Shown: positions 46,128 to 55,568, counted from the stretch's first letter. The stretch: 64,000 bases of DNA from Pseudomonas kilonensis (GCF_001269885.1 NZ_LHVH01000024.1:1-64000), one strand, 5' to 3'. The notes: generated by a model not told the origin, from the letters alone. Made by a program: numbers and translations.

Positions 46128-47339
46128 TTATTGAACCAACTGATTGATCTCGATGATCGGCAACAGCACCGCCATGACGATCACCAACACCACGCCGCCC
46201 ATGACCACGATCATCAACGGCTCCAGCAGTGCGGTCATGCCCATGGCGCGGCGTTCGATGTCGCGGGACAGGGTTTGCGCGGCGCGTTCGAGCATCGGCG
46301 GCAGGCAGCCGGTTTTCTCGCCGCTGGCGATCAGGTGGATCAGCACTGGCGGGAAGACTTTTTCCACCCGTAACGCCGCCGCCAGGTTGACCCCTTCGCG
46401 GACTTTGGCCGTGGCATCGCTGACGCTCTGGCTCAGGCGGTCGTTGGACAGCGTCTGGCGTGCGGCCTCGAGGGCTCGCAGCAACGGCACCCCGGCTCCG
46501 CCGAGAATCGCCAGGGTCGAGGCAAAACGCTCGGTGTTGAGGCCCAGTACAAAACGCCCGATCAGCGGCAGGCGCAACACCCGCGCGTGCCAACTCAACC
46601 GCGCCGCCGGTTTGCGCAGGTACATACGCCAACTCCAGAACCCACTGGCCAGCACACCGGAACACAACCAGCCCCAGGCACGAATGAAATCACTGGCGGT
46701 GAGCATCGCCACGGTCAGCGCGGGCAGGTCTTGCCGGGCCTGGGAGAACGCACTGACCACCTGGGGCACCACGTAGCTGAGGAGGAAAATCACAATGGCA
46801 ACCGACACCAGCCCCACCACCCCGGGGTAGATGAACGCCGTGAGAATCTTGCCCCGCAGGTTGTTGCGCTCCTCGATGTAGTCCGCCAACCGCTCCATGA
46901 CCTGGGCCAGGTCGCCGGACTCTTCACCCGCGGCAATCAACGCCCGATAGATTTCCGGAAAGTCCCGCGGCCGTGCCGCCAGGGCTTCGGCCAGGCGCAT
47001 GCCGCTGCGCACATCGGCGCGCACCGCGCTCAGGGTCTGGGCGATGTGCTTGCGCTCGGCCTGCTCCACCGTGGCGCTCAACGCAGCTTCCAACGGCAGG
47101 CTCGCGCCCAGCAGGCTCGCCAGTTGCCGGGTGGCCCAGGCCAGGTCGTTGTCCGAGAGCCTGGCGCTGAACAAACCACCGCCGTTGGCTTGCGTCGTGT
47201 TGCGCTCGAGCTGCACCTGCAACGCGGTCAAGCCGCGACTGCGCAACAGGTTGAAGGCCGCGCCCTGGCTGTCGGCTTCCAAGTGTCCGGATTCGATCTT
47301 GCCCTGGGCGTCGGCGGCCTCGAAACGATAGCGATTCAT
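46128..47339 (-). CDS. hxcS: Type II secretion inner-membrane platform protein GspF (HxcS)
   Basis: The 403-residue protein has two GspF cytoplasmic helical domains (about residues 70-195 and 270-395) and three transmembrane helices, the last near the C-terminus. Motifs GEESGDLAQVMERLADY and GEKTGCLPPMLERAAQ are the duplicated family signatures. It assembles the pseudopilus with the HxcR ATPase. Start and hxcR stop overlap by ATGA. It is the last gene of the long minus-strand hxc operon. Confidence 0.95.
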   Translation of the reverse strand: MNRYRFEAADAQGKIESGHLEADSQGAAFNLLRSRGLTALQVQLERNTTQANGGGLFSARLSDNDLAWATRQLASLLGASLPLEAALSATVEQAERKHIAQTLSAVRADVRSGMRLAEALAARPRDFPEIYRALIAAGEESGDLAQVMERLADYIEERNNLRGKILTAFIYPGVVGLVSVAIVIFLLSYVVPQVVSAFSQARQDLPALTVAMLTASDFIRAWGWLCSGVLASGFWSWRMYLRKPAARLSWHARVLRLPLIGRFVLGLNTERFASTLAILGGAGVPLLRALEAARQTLSNDRLSQSVSDATAKVREGVNLAAALRVEKVFPPVLIHLIASGEKTGCLPPMLERAAQTLSRDIERRAMGMTALLEPLMIVVMGGVVLVIVMAVLLPIIEINQLVQ

Positions 47340-48757
47340 CAGGCGTCCCGTGTCACGCGCAGGATTTCTTCAGGGGCCGTGGTGCCACTGCGCACCCAAC
47401 GCTCGCCGTCCTCGCGCATGCTGAACATCCCGGCTCGGCGGGCAGCGGCGCGCAGTGCCTGCTCCCCTGCCCCCTGGTGGATCAGCGTGCGAATGTCATC
47501 GTCGATGCAGAACAGTTCATGGATACCGGTTCGGCCGCTGTAGCCGGTCTGGTTACAGGTCGGGCAACCCACCGGGCGCCAGGTGCCGGGCGTGGCCGGA
47601 TCCGGCTGTTTGCACTGTGGGCAGAGCCTGCGCACCAGTCGTTGGGCGAGCACGCCGAGCATCGACGAAGCCAGCAGGAACGGCTCGACGCCCATGTCGA
47701 TCAAGCGGTTGACGGCCGACACCGCGTCGTTGGTGTGCAGCGTCGCCAACACCAGGTGACCGGTGAGGGAGGCCTGCACGGCGATTTGCGCGGTTTCCAG
47801 GTCGCGGATTTCGCCGATCATGATGATGTCCGGGTCTTGGCGCAGGATAGCGCGCAGGGCCAGGGCGAAGGTCATGTCGATCTTGGCGTTGACCTGGATC
47901 TGGCTGATGCCCGGCAGGTCGTATTCCACCGGGTCTTCCACGGTGAGGATGTTGTGCACGCTAGCGTCCAGCCGGGCCAGGGCGGCGTAGAGGCTGGTGG
48001 TCTTGCCGCTGCCCGTGGGGCCGGTGACCAGGACAATGCCGTGGGGCTGGCGGATCAGGTGATCGAGCTTGCCCAGCACGTCCGGGTCCATCCCCAAGGT
48101 TTCCAGTTGCAGACGTCCGGCCTGCTTGTCCAGCAACCGCATCACTACCCGTTCGCCGTGGCCGGTGGGCACCGTCGAGACGCGGATATCGATCGGTCGC
48201 CCGGCCACGCGCAGGGCGATGCGGCCGTCCTGGGGCAGGCGTTTTTCGGCGATGTCGAGCTGGGCCATGATCTTTATCCGCGACACCAGTGCGCCGTGCA
48301 GGGCCTTGCGCGGCGAAACCACATCGCGCAAGGTGCCGTCGACGCGATAGCGCACCACCGAATGGCTCTCGTAAGGTTCGATGTGGATGTCGCTGGCCTC
48401 ATCCCGTGCGGCCTGGGTCAGCAAGGCGTTGATCATGCGGATCACCGGCGCGCCGTCCTGGGTGTCCAGCAGATCGGTGATCTCGGGGATGTCCTGCATC
48501 AACCGGTCGAGGTCCACTTCGTTTTCCGCCGCGCCCACGACTGCGGCAGCACTACCAGTGTCGGCATAAGCACTGTTGAGCAACCCGTCGAGTTCCTCGT
48601 CGCGCACCCGCTCCAGGCGCACTTCGCCGAACTGACGGCGCACTTCACTGATGGACCAGCCCGGCGTGGACGGGCACACCATCAGTACCGCGCCCTCTTC
48701 GGACTGGCGCAGCACTAGGCGTTGGGCCTTGGCCCAAGCGTATGGGAGGGTGTTCAT
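47339..48757 (-). CDS. hxcR: Type II secretion ATPase GspE (HxcR)
   Basis: The 472-residue ATPase has Walker A GPTGSGKTTSL, Asp box LTVEDPVEY, Walker B RAILRQDPDIIMIGEIRD and His box GHLVLATLHTNDA. A tetracysteine zinc element (CPQCKQ ... CPTCNQTG) is present near the C-terminus. It powers pseudopilus assembly in the cytoplasm with GspL and GspF. A palindromic repeat separates it from hxcQ upstream. The ATG at 48757 gives the expected N-terminal domain. Confidence 0.96.
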   Translation of the reverse strand: MNTLPYAWAKAQRLVLRQSEEGAVLMVCPSTPGWSISEVRRQFGEVRLERVRDEELDGLLNSAYADTGSAAAVVGAAENEVDLDRLMQDIPEITDLLDTQDGAPVIRMINALLTQAARDEASDIHIEPYESHSVVRYRVDGTLRDVVSPRKALHGALVSRIKIMAQLDIAEKRLPQDGRIALRVAGRPIDIRVSTVPTGHGERVVMRLLDKQAGRLQLETLGMDPDVLGKLDHLIRQPHGIVLVTGPTGSGKTTSLYAALARLDASVHNILTVEDPVEYDLPGISQIQVNAKIDMTFALALRAILRQDPDIIMIGEIRDLETAQIAVQASLTGHLVLATLHTNDAVSAVNRLIDMGVEPFLLASSMLGVLAQRLVRRLCPQCKQPDPATPGTWRPVGCPTCNQTGYSGRTGIHELFCIDDDIRTLIHQGAGEQALRAAARRAGMFSMREDGERWVRSGTTAPEEILRVTRDA

Positions 48758-48783
48758 GACAACAGCTCTCGCTCGATACAGTA

Positions 48784-48919
48784 CCTGTGGCGAGGGGATT
48801 TATCCCCGCTGGGCTGCGCAGCGGCCCCAAAAAATCCAACAACATCTATCTGACATACCTTGGTGTCGGCTTGGGGGCTGCTGCGCAGCCCAGCGGGGAT
48901 AAATCCCCTCGCCACAAAT
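48784..48919. repeat. Long inverted repeat inside the hxc operon
   Basis: Arms carry GTGGCGAGGGGATTTATCCC and GCTGGGCTGCGCAGCGGCCC with their reverse complements. It fills most of the 187-bp gap between the secretin gene hxcQ and hxcR, the only sizeable break in an otherwise overlapping operon. It may reduce downstream expression. Confidence 0.85.
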
Positions 48920-48944
48920 GCAGTGTTTCCAGGGTTGATGTTCA

Positions 48945-51305
48945 TCAGCGGGCGCCTCCTTCGACCGGCACCGCCTTGATCACCGCCCTGGGCGTTTGCA
49001 GGCTCACCGGCGCGGCCCCCGGGATCGCCCGGGCCGAGGCCGGCAGTTGCGGGGCTTGCATGTCCGGCAAGGCCCAGCTGCGCTCCGGTTGCAGCAGGCC
49101 CTGGGCGCGACGCATGAAGTCGTAGCGGTTGAGGGTGATGCCGCGGCCCGCCGCCGTGTCGCGGATGATGTAGGGCCGCAGGAACACCATCAGGTTGGTC
49201 TTGGTGATCTGCCGCCGTTCGTTGCGAAACAGCGCGCCGATCCCCGGAATGGTCGACAACCATGGCACCGCGTCATTGCTCTGGCTGTAGCCATCCTGCA
49301 GCAACCCACCCAGAACCATGATCTGCCCGTCGTCGAGCAGGATGCTGGTGTCGATGGCGCGCTTGTTGGTGACGATGCCCGTAGTGCTCGAGGCGCGATT
49401 GTCGACGCTGCTGACTTCCTGATAGATGTCGAGCTTGACCGTCCCGCCTTCGGAAATCTGCGGCCGGACATTAAGCTTCAAACCCACCTCCTCGCGGGTC
49501 ACGGTCTGGAACGGGTTGTTGCTGGTACCACCGCCGCCGGTGACATAGCTGCCGCTGACGAAGGGGATGGTCTGGCCGACGAAAATGCTCGCCGCTTCGT
49601 TGTCCAGGGTCAGCAGGTTCGGCGTCGACAGCACGTTGGTGCCGCCCTTGCTCTTCAAGGCCCGGGCCAGAACCTTGAGGTCGAGGATCTTGCCGATGCC
49701 GGGAATGTCCACCGTGCCATTGACCAGGCCGAGGTTCAGGCCCTGGGGCAACACATCGATGCTGGTCTTGCCGTTGAGGTTGAGCGCCGTGCCGCCGAGA
49801 TTGACCCCACCGATCACGCCGCTGCCACCGAGGTTGCCGGTCTGCCATTGCACGCCGAATTCGCTGGCGTCGTCCTCGCCGACCTCGACGATCAGGCTCT
49901 CGATCACCACCTGGGCCCGGCGCTGGTCCAGCATATCGATGACTTCCCGCAGGTTGCGGTACAGCGGGTCCGGCGCGGAGATCAGCAAGGTGTTGGTGGT
50001 GGCGTCGGCCTGAATGGTCACGCCGCCAGCGCTGAAGGCAGTGCTCTGTTCGTTTTTCGGCGAAGCGGAAGTCGCGCCGTTGCTGCCCTGGGCGTAGCCA
50101 TTGCCGCTGGTCGAAGCACTGCCGCTGGTGGTGCTGCTGGTGCCATCGCCACTGCTGCTCTGCCCGCTCTGGCCGTTGGTGCTGGCGCCCATGCCACTGA
50201 GCACCGAGCGCGAGTTGTCGTTGCCCTCGCCTTCGCTTTCCCCGGTGAGCAAGCCGCGCAGGGCCTGGGCCAGTTTGCCGGCCTGGGCGTTGCGCAGGTA
50301 CACCACATGCAGGTTGCTCGGGTTGTTCTGGGCGTTGTCGAGCTTGTAGATCAGGTTGCGCGCCAGCTCCGTGCGCTCGGGGCTGCCGGCGCGGATGATG
50401 ATGGAGTTGGAGCGCGGGTCGCCGATCACGTTGATCTTCTGGGTCTGGTCGCCGCCCTGGGTTTCCAGCAGGTCAGAGACCATTTGCGCGATGTCGACCG
50501 CGATGCCGTTGTGGATCGGTACCACGTCGGTGTCGATGGCGCTGGGGGTGTCGATGCCTTCAATGAGCTGCGCCACCCGCGACAGGTTTTCGGCGTAATC
50601 GGTGACGACAATGGTGTTGTTGCCCGGGTAGGCATTGATCGGGTTGTTCGGCGACACGATCGGGCGCAGCACCGGGATCAGGTTCACGGCGTTTTCGTAT
50701 TGCAGGCGAAAGGTGCGGGTGAGCATGCCGTTGCCGGCCGGTTTGTCGGCGCTGTAGATCGGCCCACCCAGCAGCTTGGCATCGGCCTCCGGCACCACCT
50801 GGGCCACGCCGCCGACGTCGACCACGCTGAAGCCTTGCATGCGCAGCGCGGCCAGCAGCATGTCGTAAGCCTGGTGGGCCGGCACCTGGCCTTCGGACAC
50901 CAGCGTCAGGTTGCCCTTGACCCGCGGGTCCACCAAAAACTGCTGGCCGGTGGAACGGGACAAGGCCCGCACCACCGCCTGGATATCCGCCTCGACGAAA
51001 TTCAGCGTCACCGGTTGATCGCCCAAAGGCGTACGCGCCGACGCATTGCTGCGCGGCTCGCGAGCGCGAGCGGTGAGGTCGACCTGATGCCGCACCGCGG
51101 GCTTATGTTCACGCAGGTCCTGGGCCCGCTGGCGATCGAGCAATGCATCGCCGCTGCGTTGGGTACTCCCCAACGGAATGCCCAACTCACTGTCCACCAG
51201 CAACGGTGGCTGCGACGCGGGTGGCGTGCTGTTGCACGCACTCAACGCGAGCAACAACAGCGGTGCAGCCTTGCGCCAATGACGTGGGTATCTGACCCCT
51301 TTCAT
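48945..51305 (-). CDS. hxcQ: Type II secretion outer-membrane liposecretin GspD (HxcQ)
   Basis: The 786-residue secretin begins with a lipoprotein signal peptide (LLLLALSAC, lipidation at C24). Asn at +2 allows outer-membrane sorting. N0-N3 domains follow (about 100-420), with a Ser/Gly/Thr-rich insert in N3 (about 345-415). The secretin core (about 440-750) has VPWLSTIPGIGALFRN. P. aeruginosa HxcQ is likewise a lipidated, self-piloting secretin. Start overlaps the hxcZ stop (ATGA). It forms the exit pore for Hxc substrates such as the DING protein. Confidence 0.96.
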   Translation of the reverse strand: MKGVRYPRHWRKAAPLLLLALSACNSTPPASQPPLLVDSELGIPLGSTQRSGDALLDRQRAQDLREHKPAVRHQVDLTARAREPRSNASARTPLGDQPVTLNFVEADIQAVVRALSRSTGQQFLVDPRVKGNLTLVSEGQVPAHQAYDMLLAALRMQGFSVVDVGGVAQVVPEADAKLLGGPIYSADKPAGNGMLTRTFRLQYENAVNLIPVLRPIVSPNNPINAYPGNNTIVVTDYAENLSRVAQLIEGIDTPSAIDTDVVPIHNGIAVDIAQMVSDLLETQGGDQTQKINVIGDPRSNSIIIRAGSPERTELARNLIYKLDNAQNNPSNLHVVYLRNAQAGKLAQALRGLLTGESEGEGNDNSRSVLSGMGASTNGQSGQSSSGDGTSSTTSGSASTSGNGYAQGSNGATSASPKNEQSTAFSAGGVTIQADATTNTLLISAPDPLYRNLREVIDMLDQRRAQVVIESLIVEVGEDDASEFGVQWQTGNLGGSGVIGGVNLGGTALNLNGKTSIDVLPQGLNLGLVNGTVDIPGIGKILDLKVLARALKSKGGTNVLSTPNLLTLDNEAASIFVGQTIPFVSGSYVTGGGGTSNNPFQTVTREEVGLKLNVRPQISEGGTVKLDIYQEVSSVDNRASSTTGIVTNKRAIDTSILLDDGQIMVLGGLLQDGYSQSNDAVPWLSTIPGIGALFRNERRQITKTNLMVFLRPYIIRDTAAGRGITLNRYDFMRRAQGLLQPERSWALPDMQAPQLPASARAIPGAAPVSLQTPRAVIKAVPVEGGAR

Positions 51306-51877
51306 GAAGCTTCCTTAGCGCCTTGCGCCTGATCCATGCGAACGGTTCCGGACAGTGTGCCGGCGGTGTTGTCGTTGTCGTGGTTGTCGGGATTGGCAAG
51401 GGCGGTGCGCTGTAAACGGGCCTCGATCACTTCCAGGGAGAATTGCCGTGGGTTGCCCAATAGCCAGCTGATCACCGCCTCTGCCGGAGCCTTGTCGAAC
51501 GTGAGCTGCCAAGCCTTGGGCCGCTCGGCGTCGGGCGTTTGCAATTGGTAGTGCTGGCTCAAACCACTGGCGTCCAGGCTCTGGCGCAAGGCGGTTTCAA
51601 GGGGCTGGTCGGGTGCAGGCCCAGCGACGTCACGCAACAGCACTTCGAGGGCTTCGGTCTGTGAACGCAGCTTCGGGGTTTCGGCTTGCCAGTAGGCGAT
51701 GGTCTTGAGCGGCGGCTGGATCAGTGCGAGCCAGACCAGGCAGCCGCCCAACACCAGCGCAGCCAGGGCCACGGCGGCCTGTTCGCGCACCGCCAGCCCC
51801 TGCCAGAACGTGCGCAAACGCGTGCGATAGGCTTGCCAACGCCCCCACGCCAGTGCCAGAGAATGCTTATTCATCAT
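51302..51877 (-). CDS. hxcZ: Type II secretion protein GspM (HxcZ)
   Basis: The 191-residue bitopic inner-membrane protein has one helix (about residues 32-54, AAVALAALVLGGCLVWLALI), a coiled-coil stretch and a small ferredoxin-like C-terminal domain, as in GspM. The first of two adjacent ATGs (51877 and 51874) overlaps the hxcY end by 8-11 bp; an extension further upstream is unlikely. It binds GspL and supports the ATPase. Sequence identity in this family is low; position gives most of the confidence. Confidence 0.85.
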   Translation of the reverse strand: MMNKHSLALAWGRWQAYRTRLRTFWQGLAVREQAAVALAALVLGGCLVWLALIQPPLKTIAYWQAETPKLRSQTEALEVLLRDVAGPAPDQPLETALRQSLDASGLSQHYQLQTPDAERPKAWQLTFDKAPAEAVISWLLGNPRQFSLEVIEARLQRTALANPDNHDNDNTAGTLSGTVRMDQAQGAKEAS

Positions 51878-53048
51878 CGGCGTCCGGGGTTTCGTCGGGG
51901 GTGTCCTGGCTGCCCTGGCCGGCTGGTGCCACACGCAGGGTCCAGCCCTGATCGATGGCGGCGACGTCGATGCCGGCCTGGGCCAGGGGGATTTTCCAAT
52001 CCTCTTCGGCAGTGGTTTTCTGCGCCTCGGTCACGACATTCAGGCGCAACTCACCGTTCTCGAACACCAGCGCCTGGACATTGCCGCTCATGAACGGCAT
52101 GGCGCTGCCCGCCTGTTGCACCAGACTGGCAAAGCGTTGAGCCGGGTCGGTCGCCGCACCGCTCTGGCGCGCGGCGATTTGCTGACGCGCCTGTTGCAGC
52201 GGGTTGAGAATCACCGGCAACTCGGGAAACGCCTGCTTCACCCGCTGGCTCATCTGCGCCTTGAGCCGTTGACCCTGAGCCGCTTCACGGGCGGCGTAAA
52301 GGTTCAGCCCAACCACCCACACCGCCAGCGCTGTCGCACAGATCGCCGCCGCCCGGCCCCAACCGCCGCGCTCGGCGGCGTTGCGTGAAAGGCCGGTATG
52401 CAAGCCCCAGCCCGGCGCAGGGCCGGTCCAGCGCTGGGTTTCGGCCAAGGTACTGATCGAAGCGTGCGGCGGCGCTTCGCCCACCCAGTGCAACCCGGGC
52501 CCCGTTTCCAACAGCCATTCGTCCAGCGCCTCTTGCTGCAACGGTTGCACCACGGCGTGCTGCAGGCCATGGCGCACCAGCAGATGGTCGTCTTCGATAC
52601 AGGCCACCGGCCCCGACAGCACCGGCAAGGCGTAGGCCGCCGGATAGAGGCCGCGCAGCTTCATGCCAGCCTGGTGCACAAGCCGGCCCAGGTTGGCGAG
52701 GGATTCACGGTCCAGCCAGGCGATCTGCACCTGCCCGTCAAGGTCACGCGGACTGTGGGCCACCTGCATGTGTTCACTGGCACCGAGCATCAGGGCCTGG
52801 GCCGCGCACGTCACAGCCGCGGTGATCCTGGCCGCTGGCAACAACGGCAACTCCAGGCGGGTCAGCAAACTGTCGCGGGGATGAAGGAAACACTCCACCG
52901 AAAGGTTTTTACCACTCTGGCCCAACCCCCGAAGGCTGCTGCGGCCCTGCTCGCGAACCTGGCCCTGGCGATCCAGCCAGGCAAATGCCACCTCGCTGTC
53001 GAGATCCAGGCTGCCCAGCGGCGCCAGGGCGATGCGCAAGCGCGTCAT
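51867..53048 (-). CDS. hxcY: Type II secretion protein GspL (HxcY)
   Basis: The 393-residue protein has an actin-like cytoplasmic domain (about residues 1-230), one transmembrane helix (about 246-266, AAAICATALAVWVVGLNLYA) and a periplasmic ferredoxin-like domain (about 300-375). It links the HxcR ATPase to the membrane platform. An acidic tail (DETPDADDE) ends it. Start overlaps the hxcX stop (ATGA). Confidence 0.92.
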   Translation of the reverse strand: MTRLRIALAPLGSLDLDSEVAFAWLDRQGQVREQGRSSLRGLGQSGKNLSVECFLHPRDSLLTRLELPLLPAARITAAVTCAAQALMLGASEHMQVAHSPRDLDGQVQIAWLDRESLANLGRLVHQAGMKLRGLYPAAYALPVLSGPVACIEDDHLLVRHGLQHAVVQPLQQEALDEWLLETGPGLHWVGEAPPHASISTLAETQRWTGPAPGWGLHTGLSRNAAERGGWGRAAAICATALAVWVVGLNLYAAREAAQGQRLKAQMSQRVKQAFPELPVILNPLQQARQQIAARQSGAATDPAQRFASLVQQAGSAMPFMSGNVQALVFENGELRLNVVTEAQKTTAEEDWKIPLAQAGIDVAAIDQGWTLRVAPAGQGSQDTPDETPDADDE

Positions 53049-54031
53049 ACGCCCACCCTTGACCAGATCACCTGAGGCAAGCGGTCCTGGGTGCGTTGCA
53101 GCAACGCCTCCAGTTCGACCCGCCGTTGTCCGCTGCGTGCCTGGCCTCGCAGGCGGAACCAGTCGCTGGTGATGCCGACCTTGACGCTGGCGGTGTCCAG
53201 TTCCGGCATGCGCAGGCGATTGACGAAGTCCCCGCGATTGATAAACCAGTGGCCGCCATCACGCTCCCGGACCAGTGCCTCGGCCCGCTGCAGCGACAGC
53301 CCCGGCACATAGGCGGCCAGCACCGGGGCGCTGGCGGTGTTGCCATTAAGCCAGGTGTTGGTCGGCAGGATCGTCACGTAAGGCGCCAGTGTTTCCAGCA
53401 ACCGCACATTGACGCCCTTGACGCTGCGCAAGTCTTGCAAGGTGCGCAGCATCGGGCGGGTCGGTGCCAGCGGCGTGTTGTCGGCCTGCGGCGAGGTGTC
53501 CCGGTCGCTGTCGAAGGTATTGGCCTTTGGCGCTTGGTCCGCCCGCCGCGGATTCAACAGGCGCGGATAAGCCTCGACGACCCTTTCGACGATGCGCGTA
53601 CGGACCGTCGCGGCCACACCAAGCTGCTCGCACAAGCGTTCGAAGGCGCGCACTTGTTCTTCATCCACACGTTCATTGGCGACGAGGTTGCGCAGGTTGA
53701 ACTTGCCTTGTTCATCTTCCAACTGGCCTTCGAACGGCGTGTCGATCTGGCCCGAACCCGGCATCACGATGGGTTTGGCCCAGGGTTGGCCAAAGCGCGT
53801 CAGCGGATCGCGCTGGCGGGCGTCCCAGAGCAACTGGCGACTCAGTTGCAGGCCGCCCTGCAACCGCGCCGAGCCCTGGACGCGCAACTGCTCGGCCTCC
53901 AGGCTGCGGGTGAACAGGGTCTGGCGGGTCAGCATGCCGCCGGCGATCACCGCCACCACGGCGGCGATCAGCAAGGCACTGATGACCGCCATGCCGCGCT
54001 GCTTCGCCGCAAGGGGCGAATCCGTTTGCAT
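53045..54031 (-). CDS. hxcX: Type II secretion minor pseudopilin GspK (HxcX)
   Basis: The 328-residue protein has a short cytoplasmic leader and hydrophobic N-helix (KQRGMAVISALLIAAVVAVI) cut by prepilin peptidase after the Gly. The globular part has the two SAM-like domains of GspK, with LRTLQDLRSVKGV and RMPELD. It would cap the pseudopilus tip with GspI and GspJ. Either the ATG at 54031 or a GTG at 54034 may start it. It begins 8 bp after hxcT. Confidence 0.92.
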   Translation of the reverse strand: MQTDSPLAAKQRGMAVISALLIAAVVAVIAGGMLTRQTLFTRSLEAEQLRVQGSARLQGGLQLSRQLLWDARQRDPLTRFGQPWAKPIVMPGSGQIDTPFEGQLEDEQGKFNLRNLVANERVDEEQVRAFERLCEQLGVAATVRTRIVERVVEAYPRLLNPRRADQAPKANTFDSDRDTSPQADNTPLAPTRPMLRTLQDLRSVKGVNVRLLETLAPYVTILPTNTWLNGNTASAPVLAAYVPGLSLQRAEALVRERDGGHWFINRGDFVNRLRMPELDTASVKVGITSDWFRLRGQARSGQRRVELEALLQRTQDRLPQVIWSRVGV

Positions 54032-54039
54032 CACGGCCC

Positions 54040-54489
54040 TTACAACTGCCAGGAGCCAATGTCGGCATTCACGCCGTCGCCGTCAGGCTGGCCGTCGGCC
54101 CCCAGGGAAAAGATATCGACTTCGCCATTGGCACCGGGGTTGAGGTAGTTATAAGGACGGCCCCAGGGGTCGTTGGGCAGGCGCTCGAGATAGGAACGCC
54201 AGGTGCTGTTTTTCGCATCGGCCGGCTTCTCCACCAACACCTTGAGGCCCTGGTTCATGCTCGGGTAACTGCCGTGGTCCAAGCGATAAAGCTTCAAGGC
54301 TTGCATCAGGCCGCCAATGTCCTGTTTCGCCGCCGTTGCCCGCGCCTGGTCGGGACGGTCGAGCACCTTGGGCACCACCATCGCCGCCAGGATGCCGAGG
54401 ATCACCACCACAACCATGATTTCGATCAGGGTGAAACCCCGCTGCCCGCGAGGGCCTTGGGGACGGGCGTTGTAACGGGCGATCTGCAT
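54040..54489 (-). CDS. hxcT: Type II secretion major pseudopilin GspG (HxcT)
   Basis: The 149-residue pseudopilin has the prepilin motif GFTLIEIMVVVVILGILAAM after a 20-residue leader rich in Arg and Gln. The C-terminal calcium-loop region (DPWGRPYNYLNPG ... DIFSLGADGQPDGDGVNADI) is typical of GspG. It is the main subunit of the pseudopilus. The start at 54489 is preferred to a longer form because of the leader. First gene of the minus-strand hxc operon; divergent from hxcV. Confidence 0.95.
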   Translation of the reverse strand: MQIARYNARPQGPRGQRGFTLIEIMVVVVILGILAAMVVPKVLDRPDQARATAAKQDIGGLMQALKLYRLDHGSYPSMNQGLKVLVEKPADAKNSTWRSYLERLPNDPWGRPYNYLNPGANGEVDIFSLGADGQPDGDGVNADIGSWQL

Positions 54490-54637
54490 CTCGACGGTCC
54501 TTCGCTGGATTCGATTCGAGGCGCAGTGTTGCAAGAAAATATGTCAGTGATATTGAAATTGCTCTGGAGCTTACGTCGTCAATCGGTCACGAACGCGGGC
54601 TAGCCTTGAAGGCTGCCCTCGCCCCCGAGCCCGCGCC

Positions 54638-55015
54638 ATGCCACGCCCTGCTCCGCAAGCCGGCTTCACCCTGATCGAAGTGTTGGTGGCCCTGGCGATC
54701 ATCGCCGTGGCCATGTCGGCAGCGGTGCGCGTGGCTGCGGTGATGACCCAGAGCAACGGCCTGCTGCGCGACAAATCCATCGCCCTGCTGGCCGCCCGCA
54801 GCCAACTCGCGCAGTTACGTCTGGAAGGCCGTTTTGCCCAAGGCTCGAAAGTGTTCGAGTGCGATCAGGGACGACTGTTGCTGCGTTGCGAACAGACCCT
54901 GCGCCCGGCGGAAAATGGCCGGCTGCTGCGGGTTGAACTGAGCGTGTCGGACCGCAGTCGCGAAGCACCGCCGTTGGCTCGCTTGGAGACGTGGGTCAGC
55001 CGGGAAAAGCCTTGA
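54638..55015 (+). CDS. hxcV: Type II secretion minor pseudopilin GspI (HxcV)
   Basis: The 125-residue pseudopilin begins MPRPAPQAGFTLIEVLVALA, with prepilin cleavage after Gly9 and Glu at +5. The rest matches small GspI proteins (AARSQLAQLRLEGRF). It forms the tip complex with GspJ and GspK. It stands alone on the plus strand, divergent from hxcT and convergent with hxcP, so it must have its own promoter in 54490-54637. Confidence 0.92.
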   Translation: MPRPAPQAGFTLIEVLVALAIIAVAMSAAVRVAAVMTQSNGLLRDKSIALLAARSQLAQLRLEGRFAQGSKVFECDQGRLLLRCEQTLRPAENGRLLRVELSVSDRSREAPPLARLETWVSREKP

Positions 55016-55036
55016 ATAAGCGTGGATGCACACATC

Positions 55037-55153
55037 ACCTGTGGCGAGGGGATTTATCCCCGCTGTGGGAGCAAGGCTTGCCCGCGATGCAGGCGCCTCA
55101 TTTCCCCGGAGACTGAGTCGTCTTCATCGCGGGCAAGCCTTGCTCCCACAGCG
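55037..55153. repeat. Fused repeats of two REP families, overlapping the hxcP 3' end
   Basis: A GGCGAGGGGATTTATCCCCG arm (55037-55065) runs directly into a GGGAGCAAGGCTTGCCCGCG REP (55065-55090), with a reverse REP copy at 55126-55153. The last codons of hxcP fall within the second REP. Confidence 0.85.
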
Positions 55154-55568
55154 ACGGCAAACTCACCGAATCCGGCAACCGAGCCAGGACCAACCGGGTC
55201 TGCTCATCGCCACGTTCGATGACCACCGCCTGCGCTTCGATCGCCACCAACCGTACCCCTTGGGCCACCCGTTCACCGACCAGGAAACTGCGCGGCGGTC
55301 CATCGTTGAGACTGAGGATCGCCACGGGTGTGTGCGTGCCAGCCATCACACCGCTGACCTTGATGTCCACCGCTGCCGGCTGGTTGGAGAACCATTGCAG
55401 CGCCGGGTTATCGGAACGCTCGGCCATGCGTTGCGGGGCGACATCCGGCGTGCGCGACTCGGCCGACGTGAGCAACAGCGAAGACCAGGTTGCCACCCCG
55501 GCCAACGCCGCCAACAAGCCCACGGCCTGGACGAGTTGCGCCGGGGACACACGCTCGATGAACGCCAT
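55098..55568 (-). CDS. hxcP: Type II secretion protein GspC (HxcP)
   Basis: The 156-residue bitopic protein has a transmembrane helix (about residues 13-33, VQAVGLLAALAGVATWSSLL) and a periplasmic HR domain (about 60-130, with IKVSGVMAG and AILSLNDGPPRSFLVGERV). It couples the inner platform to the secretin. There is no PDZ or coiled-coil domain, as in other short HxcP proteins. The last 20 or so residues (LWEQGLPAMKTTQS) are encoded by a REP element and look like a recent extension. AAAGGAGATT precedes the ATG. Confidence 0.9.
   Translation of the reverse strand: MAFIERVSPAQLVQAVGLLAALAGVATWSSLLLTSAESRTPDVAPQRMAERSDNPALQWFSNQPAAVDIKVSGVMAGTHTPVAILSLNDGPPRSFLVGERVAQGVRLVAIEAQAVVIERGDEQTRLVLARLPDSVSLPSLWEQGLPAMKTTQSPGK

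Noticed and set aside
48996..51332. Very long open frame on the plus strand opposite the secretin gene
   Set aside because: It is a GC-rich antisense shadow of hxcQ. The minus strand encodes a full secretin with all motifs.
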